A stretch of 64,000 nucleotides of DNA. It comes from Boothiomyces macroporosus (Eukaryota > Chytridiomycota > Chytridiomycetes > Rhizophydiales > Terramycetaceae). The notes under the pieces were generated by a model. That model was not told the origin of the DNA, did no database searches, and saw nothing but the letters and a program-made list of their open reading frames with translations. A program made the translations under genes and the position numbers. How positions within the stretch are numbered: the stretch's first letter is position 1; every line of letters begins with the position of its first letter. The stretch is from positions 248,001 through 312,000 of the forward strand of contig JADGKB010000001.1 of the NCBI GenBank assembly GCA_027604185.1. The letters are read 5' to 3'. This document shows, one piece after another, positions 11,201 through 27,450 of the stretch.

Positions 11201-14200
11201 CCTGGTGGAGAAGCATTCCTGGGCTACATTCAACGCAGCAGAGTAGACTTCGTTTTCCGACGATTTGCCCTTCCCTTTTGAAGATGGTGCGTTTTCCTTC
11301 AAATCCTGCGTTTTGATAAACGTCAGCAAGTTTGGTAATATCGCAGATGAGGATGTTACTAGCCCGCCATCATGGTAAATTTCTTCAAACAAGCCATCCA
11401 AGTGGGAGTCTATATCCCTGCTTTCAACTGACTGTTTGTAGGCACCAAGATCTGTTTGCAAAATAATATGGTGTGCAATTTCTAATCTTTTGAAAAGAGT
11501 CATATAGTCTTTGTTAGAAACAAATTACATTCCAGCAAATTTGGTTTGCAATAGCGAACAGTCAACTTGGCCATCTCCAACAAATTGAGTGAAATGTCGA
11601 GGCACTGATCCACGTATTTGCTAGCATTGCCAATTAATTCAATGATTAAAGCAGAAATCAGGTCGGAAGAGCTATCTACATCTAACTTTACCAGTTCCTG
11701 ATGTTAGAATTGCAATACCTTGCAAATTGAAAGAACATGTTTGGCATCTCCTTTTCTCGCCAAATAGCGGGCTATTCTGGATAGTATAATATGCTGCTCA
11801 AATCCAAGCAAGTCGCCTAATCTAATGCAATTTCCTTCTGCACCGCCACATTGAATAATATATTCATCCAACAGCTGGATAGTAAATTCCTTATCTTCGA
11901 GTTGCTTAGGTGTTATATTTCTTTTCAGCTCTTCACACAACTTTAAGGTTTTACCATAAACAGGGGAAGACGAAATTATATCCCCTGCCTCCAAGAAACT
12001 TTTAAAAACTTGTGAATCAGAGGATAGCATTCCGTCCAACTTGAATAGTATCCATGTATCAACATGCTTCAGTGCATACTCGAGTTCTTCTTGCTCAAGA
12101 TATTTGTTGTCGTCTGGACTATCAGCAACTTCGGTGCCGTATTTTATCAATCTTTGAATCGTGCTGTTGTATAAATTGCTAATTAAATACTGTAAACGCT
12201 GTACAAAGACCTCGATTCTGCTGATCCCATACACATCTGATACCATGATTGCATCTTGAAGTGCACAGGTACTTTCATTTGACAAAATGAGACTGATTAT
12301 TTTCAAAGCAGTAACTTTGTCTGCTACGTTGAATTTTTCAACCCCATATGACTTTACCATTCTCTTCAATTCCATCATCTTGTACTGTTCTGCTAGATCC
12401 GTAGACAGCTTATTTTCCATCATTAGTGATTCTTTGATCAAAGTATCCAAGTTATCGGACCAGGGTATTGGAGATCTACGCATCAGCTCGATGAGTATTT
12501 CGCTCCTATATGTTTGGCATTCAATCAAAGAAAGTATTGGGAAAATTCTTGTTTCTACGTATTCAGCATTTTGAACCATTTCTTTAACATAGTCAACCAA
12601 AAATAGATTAAGCGATATGAAATGTTTTTTCAAATACGGTTTAGTGTGAGATTGGATATGGGGAAGGATATCATCTGGGGACTGTACTCGATCCAACATG
12701 GACATTGCAATTGTTTGAAGTGAACTCTCACTATATAATTCAATGCTAATGTGAAATTGATGATTATCCTAGCTTTAGAACCTCTTACTGCCAAATCTAT
12801 GATATCTTCCAGCTGGATTATACGTTTGGAAATATCTTTCATAATATTACTGTTCATCAAATGACGCTTCTGCGAGGCTTCCATGATACTAGCCACATAC
12901 AAGTTGGGAGAAGTATTATTTTCGATCGACTTCAAGTTTTGCGCTGCCCATTCCAGCAGAAACAGGGCATTTTTTGGTTGCCCTAGCTTTTCAATTTCTA
13001 CTGATCTATCAAATACCCAAGTATAAAGCTCTTCTTTATGGTTAGTTATTTTCTCGAATTCCACGAGAATCAATGTAAGTAGCTTTGCAGGGATATCTGT
13101 TGGGATAGAGGAAAGCACAAGTTCTAAATTCTGATTTAAATCCAATTCCAAGTTAATTTCCTAATACCTGCTCTGTGGCGACGACAAACTAAAAGCGCCA
13201 ATTCATAACTTTCAAGCGACAACAATAATTGAAAGTTCAAGATCATTTTGGACTTTAAAAACGTGCGGATTTGGGGCCAGTACTGAGCGTAGCCCTTTAG
13301 ATTTTTGATTTCTGAAAACGTATGCACTCTTGCAAGCAAATGCGTAAATTCTTGCGCAATATCTGATTGTCGAAGAATGGCAAACTTGTTTCTAGCGAAT
13401 TGATACACTGTCTTCAATTCCTGAGCACTTTCTGATTCAAAGTTTTGACAAAAACTGTGGAGATATTCATAATCCTAACATTAAAATCATTTACATTGAT
13501 TTCATTCAGAATGCCTACTAATTCTTCAAATGGACATTCTGCCAATTTCAATTTGTTCAAAGTATCGATGGATATATCATTATTTAAGCAATACGCTTCC
13601 ACCATTTCCGGGTTTGATCTTAGTAATTGCAAAATAACTTCTTGAGGATCGGTTTCTAGCTTTTGGCACAATTTCAAAATCCCTTCCCTGGCGACTACAA
13701 ATAATTCATCTGATAAAGACATTATTTCTCTTTCCTTTGTATGATGATGAAATTTAAACCCTCGAGTATCCAATATCCGCGTTGAATCTTCAAATTCGCA
13801 CAAAACATGGTAATCGTCCATTTTCTTTAATCTCTTGGGAGTAATCTCAAGTTTCTTTGCAATCAAAAAGCTACATTAATTGAAAGAACCTTTCTGAATC
13901 TACAATAAAGACACAAGACTTCAGGTGGACGGCAATCATCTCATTGAGGATGACTACCCCAAGTATTTCCTGTTTGAAATTGATTGATTCTTGCACAGAG
14001 TTTTCATAAAGTAAGAGTGAGTCTAATTAAAAAATAGCTACCTCCTATGGTTATATAAATAGTCTGATTTTAAACATGAATTACCACCACTTGCAATCAA
14101 TACCATTCCTCTATTATATTTTTCTACAGCAACAAATTCCATATTCAACTTGATCATTTCATGTTTCACACTATCCATAGTGAATCCGGTATTTTGAACC

Positions 14201-14700
14201 TACTATTAGCCAGTTGGTACATCCGAGTCGGTGGTGATTTTCAATAAATTTCCAGCAAATACAACAATGAGCTCAAATTCATTGTTGAAAAACAGTCCCT
14301 GGAATTTCTTTCCATCTCCGTTATTAAGTACTATTGAATGCAAAGCATTCCCATTGAAATCAATAAACGACAGGCTTCCAAGTGAGTCTGCAATCACTAA
14401 AAAGTTTGAGGATAGTGCGATATATTCAATAGGGCAATCTATAATTAGATTGGAGAACCTAATTGGATTGTAGTTACATCGTGGGTTTCCAAATCTACTA
14501 TAAAAAGTTCATCATTGCAGGTAATTGCACCTTTTGAATGGTTCGAAGCTGCAATAAATCCATGTGCTTCCGCCAAATCTTTTACATCCTTTAACGCCAA
14601 TTCTGTTTCTCTGAAATCCAGTTCAAGTTTATCCTTTTCTGCAAGCATGGAGATTTGATCTGGACAAAAATTATCAAGTGGACACGATTCAAATTCCACC
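8292..14700 (-). CDS. KNTC1: KNTC1/ROD-like kinetochore protein (RZZ complex)
   Basis: A single long gene of many exons runs leftwards from about 14.7 kb. The N-terminal part looks like a degenerate WD40/beta-propeller (ADSLGSLSFIDFNGNALHSI, ELIVVFAGNLLKI). The rest is helical repeats, ending with ALALICKICLDYSVYDFELW and AASRNADAVKLWKLYKKYN. This order (propeller, long helical solenoid, about 2000 residues) and several segments resemble KNTC1/ROD, the scaffold of the ROD-ZW10-Zwilch spindle-checkpoint complex. Three introns near the 3' end were resolved (21 nt at 8410-8430, 19 nt and 19 nt). The start codon is unclear: the first ORF begins with GTG at 14699, so a small upstream exon is probably missed. 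NBAS-like proteins are the main alternative. Confidence 0.7.
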
Positions 14701-15031
14701 TCTATAATGGAAATGAATCATGTCGGTTTATTCTTTTCATTTCCCACATCCGCAAATCAAAAATTCATGCGAGATCGTGTCTATCTTAAAGTACCCATTA
14801 TGCACGCGTTTACTGATTCGACAATAACGGCAAGTAAATAAAGATTGTGCTTAATCTGATTTGCTCATTTGTTGCTAGTGAGGATAAAGAAGATTAGATT
14901 CCACATTGACTCAACACTGAGATAATCAAGTACAGACTCGCCAATTTCCGTTCTGTTTATAGTCTGCTAGAGTGTGGCCTCGCACAGCAGTCGCCAATTT
15001 GTTGCTTGCAAATTAAAACGCATCTCAAAAA
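14701..15031. promoter_or_regulatory. Divergent intergenic region between KNTC1-like and MO25 genes
   Basis: About 330 bases between two divergent starts. It may hold the first small exon of the KNTC1-like gene (several ATGs near 14.72-14.78 kb). I see no coding ORF, RNA gene or repeat. By location it should carry both promoters. Confidence 0.4.
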
Positions 15032-16148
15032 ATGAACTTTTTCAAACCAAAACAAAAGTCACCAACAGAATTAGTGAAAATTACCAAAGATTCGATTTCT
15101 AAATTAGATTCCGGCGATTCCAGGAAGGTTATTTTTGTGTTAATTTCAGCTGAATGAGGAGATATCGAAAAACTTGGTTTCAATGAAAAATGTTTTGTAT
15201 GGAGATGGAGGTACTCTTTCTATTTAATCAAGAAAACGATCCAATTCCGGAATTAGTTACTCAGCTTTCTACGGAAATTATCAACACCGATTTATTGGTA
15301 ATTTTAGTCCAGAATATCCAACTGTTGGAATTCGAAGCAAAGAAGGATGTTGCGCAGATTTTTAATAATTTGCTCCGCAGACAATTAGGCACTCGATTTC
15401 CTACCGCAGATTACATTGGTGGGAAGCCAGAGGTGTTAATGTCGTTGATTGGAGGATACGAAAAGCAGGATATTTCTCTGAATTGCGGTATGATACTCAG
15501 AGAGAGTTTAAGACATGAACTTTTAGCAAAGATAATCATAGAGTCACCTCAATTCTGGAATTTCTTTCAATACGTTGAACTCTCCACTTTTGACGTTGCA
15601 TCTGATGCTTTCGCAACTTTCAAGGATTGCTTAACCAAGCACAAATCTCTTGTAGTTGGATTTCTCGAAGCACATTACGATCAAGTATTTTGATTTTCAT
15701 TCTAGTTTTTTGAAAAATACAATGCGTTGTTGAACTCATCAAACTATGTTACCAAGAGACAGAGCTTAAAGGTAATCTTTAGCTAATTCAGTTACTGGGC
15801 GAGCTATTACTGGATCGCAACAACTATTCGATCATGCTAAAGTACATTGCCAGTCCAGACAATCTCAGGCTGATGATGAACCTGTTGCGGGAAAAGAGCA
15901 AAAATATCCAATTTGAAGCATTCCATGTATTTAAGGTATTCATTTGTTAACCAGATATTTATTGCCAACCCTCAAAAAACAAAGCCCATACTTGATATCT
16001 TGTACAAAAACAAAGATCGTTTGATCACCTTTTTGAGTAATTTCCACAATGACAAGGCGGGTAAACTGGTTTTAAGATAGACGACGAACACTTTAACGAT
16101 GAAAAGGTATTCTTGATCAACCAAATATCGGAATTAAAGGCTCCATAA
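15032..16148 (+). CDS. CAB39: MO25/CAB39 scaffold protein
   Basis: Seven exons joined by six introns of 22, 22, 21, 20, 19 and 20 nt make 330 aa. The protein starts [16 protein letters not shown] and reads [59 protein letters not shown] and [20 protein letters not shown], the diagnostic Mo25 blocks of an armadillo-like helical repeat protein. MO25 activates STE20/LKB1-family kinases and in fungi acts in the cell-morphogenesis (RAM/MOR) network. Frame is maintained across all six splices, which makes this gene a strong calibration set for the local intron rules. Confidence 0.95.
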
Positions 16149-16427
16149 ACGCTTGTAGAATTTCAATTTTTTCTTATGCCATATAATTAAAATAATAGAT
16201 GGTGACGTAGGGCCATTGTTGAGCGTGCAACGGAATCAACCTATCGAGGGAGAGCATTGGCGTGCCGAATAATCGATCGCAACATTGCTATCGCGATTAT
16301 CGATTTATCAATCTCTCTTTTTATTGTTTGATTGACGATTCTGAATTATTCTGGTTCAGAAGTGTGACGCGGCTTCGCTTGTAGAAATGAAAACGCCTTT
16401 TTACTTTTGCTAATCTATATTTGAATC

Positions 16428-16850
16428 ATGTCTTGGCAAGCATACGTTGATACCAACCTTGTTGGAACTGGAAAAATCGCAAGAGCTGCAATTTACGGCC
16501 ACGATGGATCTCTCTGGGCTACCTCTAAAGGATTCAATGTACCCTGGCACTAATGATAGGTCTCATCTACTGAAATCCAAGGAATCCTCGCCGCTTTCAA
16601 AGATGCAACTGCTATCCGTGCTAATGGACTTTTGGTTGGAGGAATCAAGCATATCGCTATCCGCGCTGACGAACGTAGTGTTTATGGTAAAAAGGTACGA
16701 GTATTCTGATTGCAGGGCACTGGTGGTGTATGTTGCGTAAAAACCAAGCAAGCAATCCTCATCGCCATGTATGAAGAACCTGTTCAATTTGGAGAAGCAA
16801 CCAAGGTTGTTGAAGCACTTGCTGATTACTTGATTAGCGTCAACTATTAA
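16428..16850 (+). CDS. PFN: Profilin
   Basis: Three exons with 21-nt introns at 16539-16559 and 16695-16715 give 126 aa, the usual profilin length. It begins [20 protein letters not shown] and continues [39 protein letters not shown] and [20 protein letters not shown]. The N-terminal WQAYVD and the C-terminal helix ([14 protein letters not shown]) are the poly-proline-binding face. Profilin binds G-actin and feeds formin/WAVE-driven polymerisation, which pairs with the CYFIP gene elsewhere in the window. No single frame shows the whole gene, so simple ORF calling misses it. Confidence 0.95.
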
Positions 16851-18750
<1,900 letters not shown>

Positions 18751-18774
18751 ACATGAATTTATATTATTTAAATG

Positions 18775-19305
18775 TTAATCCAGATCTTGTCTTTGAAATT
18801 CATAACTAATCTTTCTGTAAATGGAATTTGAGGCTTGATTATCCACATCTGTATACAGCATCATTTGGCGCATCCATTTTCGAAACAGTATTTTGTTACC
18901 TGACTTATCACTGCCCGCATATCTATTTATCTGGAGTATAAACCATTTGAATGCGATGTATGTCATTCAAATGGTTCAGGCGGTATGCAGCTGTACTAAC
19001 CGCCGAGCATTCATTATCAAATTCGTCTATCCATAGACTCTTTTGTTCTTGATACAATTCCGACCAGTTTGTCTGTTTTAATTGCGTACCCTCTTTCTAC
19101 AAGGTTATACAGCATTGCAATCATCATGTCCGCATCGATCAAATGAGTCTTTACCCACTCGTGATGTTCATTACCCTATAGATAATGGTAGATTTCGTAT
19201 CCTTGAGTTTAAAATCAAAGAGTGACTCACAAGAAAGAGATGATAATTTAGTTCTAGTCTCAGTCGGAAAGATCCATTATACGAACTCAAACAGTTCCAA
19301 TTCAT
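18775..19305 (-). CDS. Unresolved multi-exon gene, function unknown
   Basis: Several coding-like exons lie on the minus strand: a start MNWNCLSSYNGSFRLRLEL, then WVKTHLIDADMMIAMLYNL, then WSELYQEQKSLWIDEFDNEC, and a last exon NKILFRKWMRQMMLYTDVD ending at 18775. Unlike neighbouring genes I could not find one set of 19-23 nt introns that joins them all; candidate introns are 17, 28-29 and possibly 13 nt. A perfect 13-bp inverted repeat sits inside. The gene may be real with odd introns, or decaying. I recognise no family. Confidence 0.4.
18941..18976. repeat. Perfect 13-bp inverted repeat with 10-nt loop
   Basis: AACCATTTGAATG at 18941-18953 and its exact reverse complement CATTCAAATGGTT at 18964-18976 flank a 10-nt loop. 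It would form a stable hairpin in either strand's RNA. It lies about 190 nt after the PRMT3 stop, inside the unresolved minus-strand gene. Confidence 0.85.
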
Positions 19306-19343
19306 AATACAGATACCCAATATAAAGACAGAATAATCGAAAT

Positions 19344-19846
19344 TTAAATTGGTTTAATCTTGAAATGTAGGGAAATTAAAGAGAATACCAAGCACTTCAA
19401 GTCCTGAATCAAGTAGTAAAAGACCCTTAGCCCTTCTGGGTCTTTACTGTTTTGTACATCTGCAAGTGATCCTATTTTAGACGTCTACCATCAAATCAGA
19501 ATTACAGTGAATGAAATATGCTCATCGCCTAAAACAATTTCCAGCTCTTGTCTACCAACTCTATCTGGTTCCGGCTTGATTAATAACGGTTACCCATTGA
19601 GAATCATCTTCCTTCAATATTTCACTCTCTTCAATAATCCTTTTCAGTTCTTCCATTAGCGTAGCTGAAACATAAACTTCCTTTTTGATCAGTGTGTCGT
19701 TCTTGTAGTTGCTGTTGTTTGCGTATCTCAGGTTCCCGTCCGGTCTAAACTCAAATTCAAGAAATTCATGGCCAAACTTTCCCATATGTCCCACACTATA
19801 TTAATGATTTTTACTAGTAGCGAACGTAAAATTCTTCAAGAGCCAT
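19344..19846 (-). CDS. MAGOH: Mago nashi, exon junction complex core subunit
   Basis: Four exons, introns of 19, 19 and 21 nt, 147 aa. The protein reads [80 protein letters not shown] and [15 protein letters not shown], almost identical to metazoan MAGOH. With Y14 it locks eIF4A3 onto spliced mRNA. Its strong conservation fixes each splice site: the third intron (GTAATT...GGTAG) must be 21 nt to restore TTSKIGSL. Presence of an EJC subunit fits the very high intron load here. Confidence 0.97.
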
Positions 19847-20111
19847 TGGAGATTCAGATCAGAAAAAAACACAAGCTGAAAAGTGTTTGGAGAGTGTTTG
19901 ATAAAATTATTAAGAAATAATCAATACAGATTTAGAGTTGCTATTAAACTTCAAGTTACTTGATCTGTAAACTTTAATTTGAATATAAATACCCACAATA
20001 AACTGCAATTTATTCAAATCAGATATCCAAATTGGTCATTCTATAGAAATGTTTGTTAAATGCTCAAATTCATGTTTTTGTGAGTCAGAAAAAAAGTTTT
20101 ACAAAATCAAA

Positions 20112-21275
20112 ATGTCGGTTATTAACATTCGTCGTGATGTATCAGATAAATTCTACCGTTACAAGATGCCTAAAGTACTCGAATTTAACCCTAGTTGATT
20201 TCAAAGATTGAAGGTAAAGGGAACGGTATCAAAACTGTGATTGTCAACATGTCGGAAATCGCAAAGGCTTTAAGCAGACCTCCAGCTTACCCAACTAAAT
20301 ACTTTGGATTCGAATTGGGTACTCAAGTGAAATTGGATGAAAAGAATGACAGATATGTGATCAATGGTGCCCATAATGCTGATAGTTTACAAGATATTCT
20401 TGATGGATTCATTGACAAGTTTGTACTGTGTGCCTCATGCAAGAACCCAGAAACTGAATTTGTACTTTTTGATTTAACCTAGACCTTTACCAAGGATGAT
20501 ATTTTGAAAGATTGTAAAGCATGTGGTGCACATTTGCCTGTGGATATGAGACATAAATTGACTTCATACATCATGAAAAACAAACCGGCCGAGAAAAAGT
20601 AATTATTGTTAACTTAGGGATAAATATTCAAAAGTAAAAGACAAGGCTGCTGATGCAGAAGAAGAAGGAATGCAGGTTGATGATGAATTGGAAAAAGAAT
20701 TGGCTGCATTACCAACCGCTGAACAACATGGTGTTGATGATGACTGGGCTGTTGATACCAGTGCTGACGCAGTCGCTGCTCGTGTTAAAGACCTTGGTAT
20801 TTCAGAATCTGCTTTGGATGGTGACTTGAAGGATCCTGTTGAAGAATTTGCAGACTTTTTAACACCAGATTTGTCCGATGAAGATATAATTGCTAAAGCG
20901 GAAGAGCTAGAAGTCAGGGAAGACAAAGTCTGCGCCGTATTACCTCAAGTATTCCTGAACGAAAAAGTACTGCAAGATAAGCAAATTGAAGCAAGATTAA
21001 ACCTTTTCAAGGCTTTCCTAAAGAATGAGAAATGCCAAAAAGGTTTGTTGGGCGGTATTGAGCGGTTGGTTGGAATCAACCACCCCGAATTACTTCCTCG
21101 CGTTTCGTTGATTTTCAAAGTACTGTATTTTGAAGATTTGGTTGACGAAGAAGTATTCTTGAGTTGGTCTGAAAAAGCATCCAAAAAGTATGTCGACAAA
21201 AAGATTAGTGTCAAAATCAGAGAAGCTGCAGCTCCATTTATTACTTGGCTAAAAGAAGCTGAAGAAGAAGAATAA
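20112..21275 (+). CDS. EIF5: Translation initiation factor eIF5
   Basis: Four exons (introns 20, 21 and 19 nt) give 367 aa. The N-terminal GAP domain starts [20 protein letters not shown] and has [19 protein letters not shown] and the Arg finger region near residue 15. A zinc ribbon follows (CASC and CKAC). After an acidic linker comes a C-terminal W2/HEAT domain with [36 protein letters not shown] and the closing acidic/aromatic box ending EEEE. eIF5 stimulates GTP hydrolysis by eIF2 at start-codon recognition. Confidence 0.96.
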
Positions 21276-21320
21276 AAATATTTTTACATTGCAGATCAAT
21301 TAAAAGATAGGAAATTATGT

Positions 21321-22595
<1,275 letters not shown>

Positions 22596-22673
22596 TGTGA
22601 TTTCTAAAAAAATTTGAGCAAGGGTTTGCAATTGAAGAATGAGGGTGGATGAGCTGTTATTTTTACTCAGGAA

Positions 22674-23738
22674 ATGAAGCACATTAAAATACTATTAAAA
22701 GGGATATTCTACGGGCCAATAGAATCCCAATGCACACTGGAAGCAATCTGTCAAATGTTTAAAATCCCCCCACAGTCAAACCCGACTTTGACCAGCTTAC
22801 AAGACAAGGGCGTAATTGTTCACCGACAGTCTGATATAGTGGAGTCTGGAATTTACGAATTGACTTTTAATCCCAATGTTCCTTTTGTCGATATTCCCTT
22901 AAAACCCCAGCTGTCAAAAACAGTTCAAACCATCAGCATTTCTACCCAGACCATTACCTCTACATCGCAAGTAATACAGAGCCAAGATAGTTTACCTTTA
23001 AAGCCAAAGATAATGAAAGAATGTACTGACCGTATGCTCCAGTTGATAGCTTCAATCCCGCCAAGATATATTCTTTACAACAAGCTGCTGAGCGCCCAGA
23101 TAGACTCCACATTGGAAGAAGTAGAATCACTTACAAAATATCTGCGATACTTGCACGCCGACTATACCTTGGACCAAGAATTGGATCAAGGGCTTAAAGT
23201 GTCATTGTTTGCTACCTTTCTTCAATACAGAATCCTTAATATGCTGCATGACATATGGAAAAAAGTATGGACCAGATTCTCACCTCCAATGAGAGTATTT
23301 AGTGTATCTAAAATCCATCAGCTTCATACGTTAGACCAGGCTGAAGATCTACTCAACCGGTTATGCATGTGGAGAAGAATGATGAACCAATCAGACTGGA
23401 ACAAAATTAAAGGATATTGCTCGCAGCATATCAAAGGGAAAAAGAAAGCAAAAATATTACTGCCTGACAGGTTGGTTTCCGACGAACATGCGGGCGATTA
23501 CATACAACTAACAACAGAGAGACCTAAAATCCAAACAGAGAGCAATTCCAAAGCAGTGCTGGATCAATTCAGATTAACGTTTTTAAAAGAGTCGGGAAGG
23601 CGGGAAGCTTATACCGTAAAGGAATTAAAAAATATCATGAATGACTTGCTAGCTTCTAATGCAAGCATTTCCAGCACGCATTTCCCTTGCGATTATATCG
23701 AGAGGGAAATTACCAGAGAATTCCTTCTGTTTGAATAA
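22674..23738 (+). CDS. Conserved-looking protein of unknown function
   Basis: An uninterrupted 354-codon ORF, unusual here for lacking introns. I do not recognise it. The first 70 residues (ILLKGIFYGPIESQCTLEAI; LTSLQDKGVIVHRQ) could be a small winged-helix-like fold; a Ser/Thr/Gln-rich linker follows; the centre is helical and basic (LLNRLCMWRRMMNQSDWNKI, IKGKKKAKILLPDRL); the end is helical (KELKNIMNDLLASNA...IEREITREFLLFE). Composition suggests a nuclear or nucleic-acid-associated protein, but that is a guess. An upstream ATG at about 22640 opens a different frame (MRVDELLFLLRK) that could be a first exon. Confidence 0.7.
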   Translation: MKHIKILLKGIFYGPIESQCTLEAICQMFKIPPQSNPTLTSLQDKGVIVHRQSDIVESGIYELTFNPNVPFVDIPLKPQLSKTVQTISISTQTITSTSQVIQSQDSLPLKPKIMKECTDRMLQLIASIPPRYILYNKLLSAQIDSTLEEVESLTKYLRYLHADYTLDQELDQGLKVSLFATFLQYRILNMLHDIWKKVWTRFSPPMRVFSVSKIHQLHTLDQAEDLLNRLCMWRRMMNQSDWNKIKGYCSQHIKGKKKAKILLPDRLVSDEHAGDYIQLTTERPKIQTESNSKAVLDQFRLTFLKESGRREAYTVKELKNIMNDLLASNASISSTHFPCDYIEREITREFLLFE

Positions 23739-23796
23739 AAAGTTACTCCATCAAGGCCAAAATTTCCTTTTGAATTTTTTTGTCAAATCATCAAAT

Positions 23797-24100
23797 ATGG
23801 GTCATCAGTAATAAATACTAACTGTAGATGGTGGGGTTCTCCTTTACAAAAAATGAATGGATTCTATTCTTACGGAGTCAGTCCATATCAATTGAAAGCA
23901 TTTAAAGGATTTTTAGTACCTGGATTCCCACAATACGTTGCAAGAACAGCTCGCCAATTAGTCTTCATTCTACCACCAGCAATTTTCTTTTGGCAACTAG
24001 CAGGATGGGCTAAAGCAAAGGTAAACAATTGTAACAGTAGGAAGAATATTATCACAGAAAAGTTTATCTTTTATCCGACGAAAACACCGGAGGTCATTAA
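23797..24100 (+). CDS. QCR8: Cytochrome bc1 complex subunit 8 (QCR8)
   Basis: Three exons (introns 23808-23827, 20 nt, and another 20 nt) give 87 aa. The protein begins MGHQWWGSPLQKMNGFYSYG and reads VSPYQLKAFKGFLVPGFPQY, one transmembrane segment (LVFILPPAIFFWQLAGWA), then KAKEEYYHRKVYLLSDENTG and ends GH. This is the UcrQ/QCR8 pattern of the ubiquinone-binding small subunit of respiratory complex III. Both splices are needed to recover the N- and C-terminal conserved parts. Confidence 0.93.
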
Positions 24101-24123
24101 ATAAATCGTTTCAAAAGTTTATA

Positions 24124-25650
<1,527 letters not shown>

Positions 25651-26014
25651 TAGTAGCAAGTTACTGGGCTTTGTAATGACATCTGATACATCGAATGAGA
25701 ATTTCATCTCAGTATGAAAAGTAAAAACGTCACTTTACGCGCAATTCAGTTATACTCATGTCCTTCTCCAGTAAAGGAGTCTCAAATAAATCAACAGCCA
25801 GAGTTACTCTCGCATCTAAATTTAATTTTGATATATCAAGGTTGATTGTATTTAATCAAGCAAATCCACGCGGAAACAAGAAGAACAGGGAAATTCTGGA
25901 AGTTTCTCGCCAGTAAAGGTTGCTAGCAGTTCAACAAGGAGAGCAAAGCTGAGAAGCGAAGATGTCAGCTCAAAGTAACTCTGTTATTGATTCAGAAAGC
26001 TGGGATTGCCAAAA
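25651..26014. promoter_or_regulatory. Divergent intergenic region between ATAT1 and USP genes
   Basis: About 364 bases between divergent genes. An ATG at 25962 opens MSAQSNSVIDSESWDCQK, but no local GT...AG interval joins it in frame to the USP gene. No repeat or RNA gene seen. It should hold two promoters. Confidence 0.4.
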
Positions 26015-27418
26015 ATGAATTCATTGATTCGCTCCATCACTCAAATTAAATCATCCTCTATTAAATCAAGCGATAAACAGTCGAGCTTGAGCGCCGCTAG
26101 TCAAGCGGGATATAGACGAGAAACACTTCCAGAGCTACGCCCCAAACACAACTATAACTCCAACGACTTGTCTTTGGAAAAGTTGAGCATCAAGGGTCCA
26201 GAAACTAGAAGTAATTCTAACCTTTCTAGCCATCAGTTTTCAAATAGCATTCATCCTGAGCTGGTTCAACTGTCTAAAGATTCTTCTTCAAGTTCAATCA
26301 ATCAAGATATAAAGTTACCAGAGGCTTTGACTGGACTAATCAACTTGGGCAATACTGTAATCTGATTTTATAATAGTGCTACATGAATTCAATTTTGCAA
26401 TGCCTCATGTCAATCAATTCATTTGCATTAATATTTCTGACGCAAGATATTAGAATCAGAAAGTCTGGCCCTTTAGCACACGCATTTTCAGATTTTGTTG
26501 TTCATTACTTTAAAAACACAAAGGGGAAGATTTCTCCTCAGCAACTAAAGAGTGCAATCCAAAGAAGGTTAAACCAATTCTATGGAAATGAGTAATTTGA
26601 CCTGATATTAGCCAGCACGATTCTCAAGAGTTTCTGAGGGAGCTTTTATCCTGTCTGCACAACGACATGAACCAGGTAAAGAGTATTCCAAAGTTTTCTT
26701 ACAAGGAAAACGAATTCGATACCTTAAGGTAAATCGGATTTAAGATAGCAATGAATTGAAATCAAAAATATCTTGGAATAGATACAGGATGTATGATAAC
26801 AGTCTGATATTCAACATATTCGGAGGGCAGTTAGAAAGTGTTGTTACTTGCTGTGCCTGTCAATCCTCTTCAACCACATATGACACATTTTGGGATCTTT
26901 CAATCCCTGTAGCTGGCGATGCCAGCAATGATAATTGCATATATTCAGATTTACAAACCTGTTTGCAATCTTACTTTAAAGAAGAGTTGTTAGATGCGAA
27001 ATATAAATGTGCTAAATGTAAATCCTATCAAAAAGCATCAAAAAAACTATCCATATCCAGGTATCCCAAAATCCTAGTACTTCGTGAGTTGTTGCTGATT
27101 TTAGATTTGAAAAGGTTTAAAACAGGGAATGGAGGTTTCGAAACTAGCAGGAAACTAAATCATCCCATTCATTACCCTTTGACTAAGTTAGACCTGCGCA
27201 AATACGAAAGTGAAGTCTGCAAATCAGAAAATATTTATTACAATCTAATTTCCGTTTCTAATCATTTCGGAACCTTGTATGGCGGTCATTATACAGCACT
27301 TACAAAAAGTAGGCTGGAGGAAAAATGGCACGACAGAAATGACTCCCAAGTTACTGTACAGAATGCTCATGATACCAAATCTGCATATATTCTATTTTAT
27401 GAAAAATATGAAAAATAA
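26015..27418 (+). CDS. Ubiquitin-specific protease (USP/UCH2 family)
   Basis: Five exons, 440 aa. After a Ser-rich N-terminus, the Cys box is GLINLGNTCYMNSILQCLMS, with a 20-nt intron placed exactly before the catalytic Cys codon. QHDSQEFLRELL, a CxxC/CxxC zinc pair (CCAC, CAKC) and the His box NHFGTLYGGHYTA complete the fold; the usual FDD after it is WHDRNDSQV. A fourth intron at 27084-27104 is 21 nt and has no stop, so it is translated if unspliced; removing it restores PKILVLHLKRFKTG, the expected USP block. Closest in pattern to USP2/USP8/DOA4-type enzymes; the substrate is unknown. Confidence 0.92.
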
Positions 27419-27450
27419 ATGTATAATTATAAATGAACAGCTTTGTTAGT

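Noticed and set aside
16149..16427. ATCGATCGC...GCGATTATCGAT near-palindromes before profilin
   Set aside because: Imperfect pairing and no further evidence; most likely promoter sequence.
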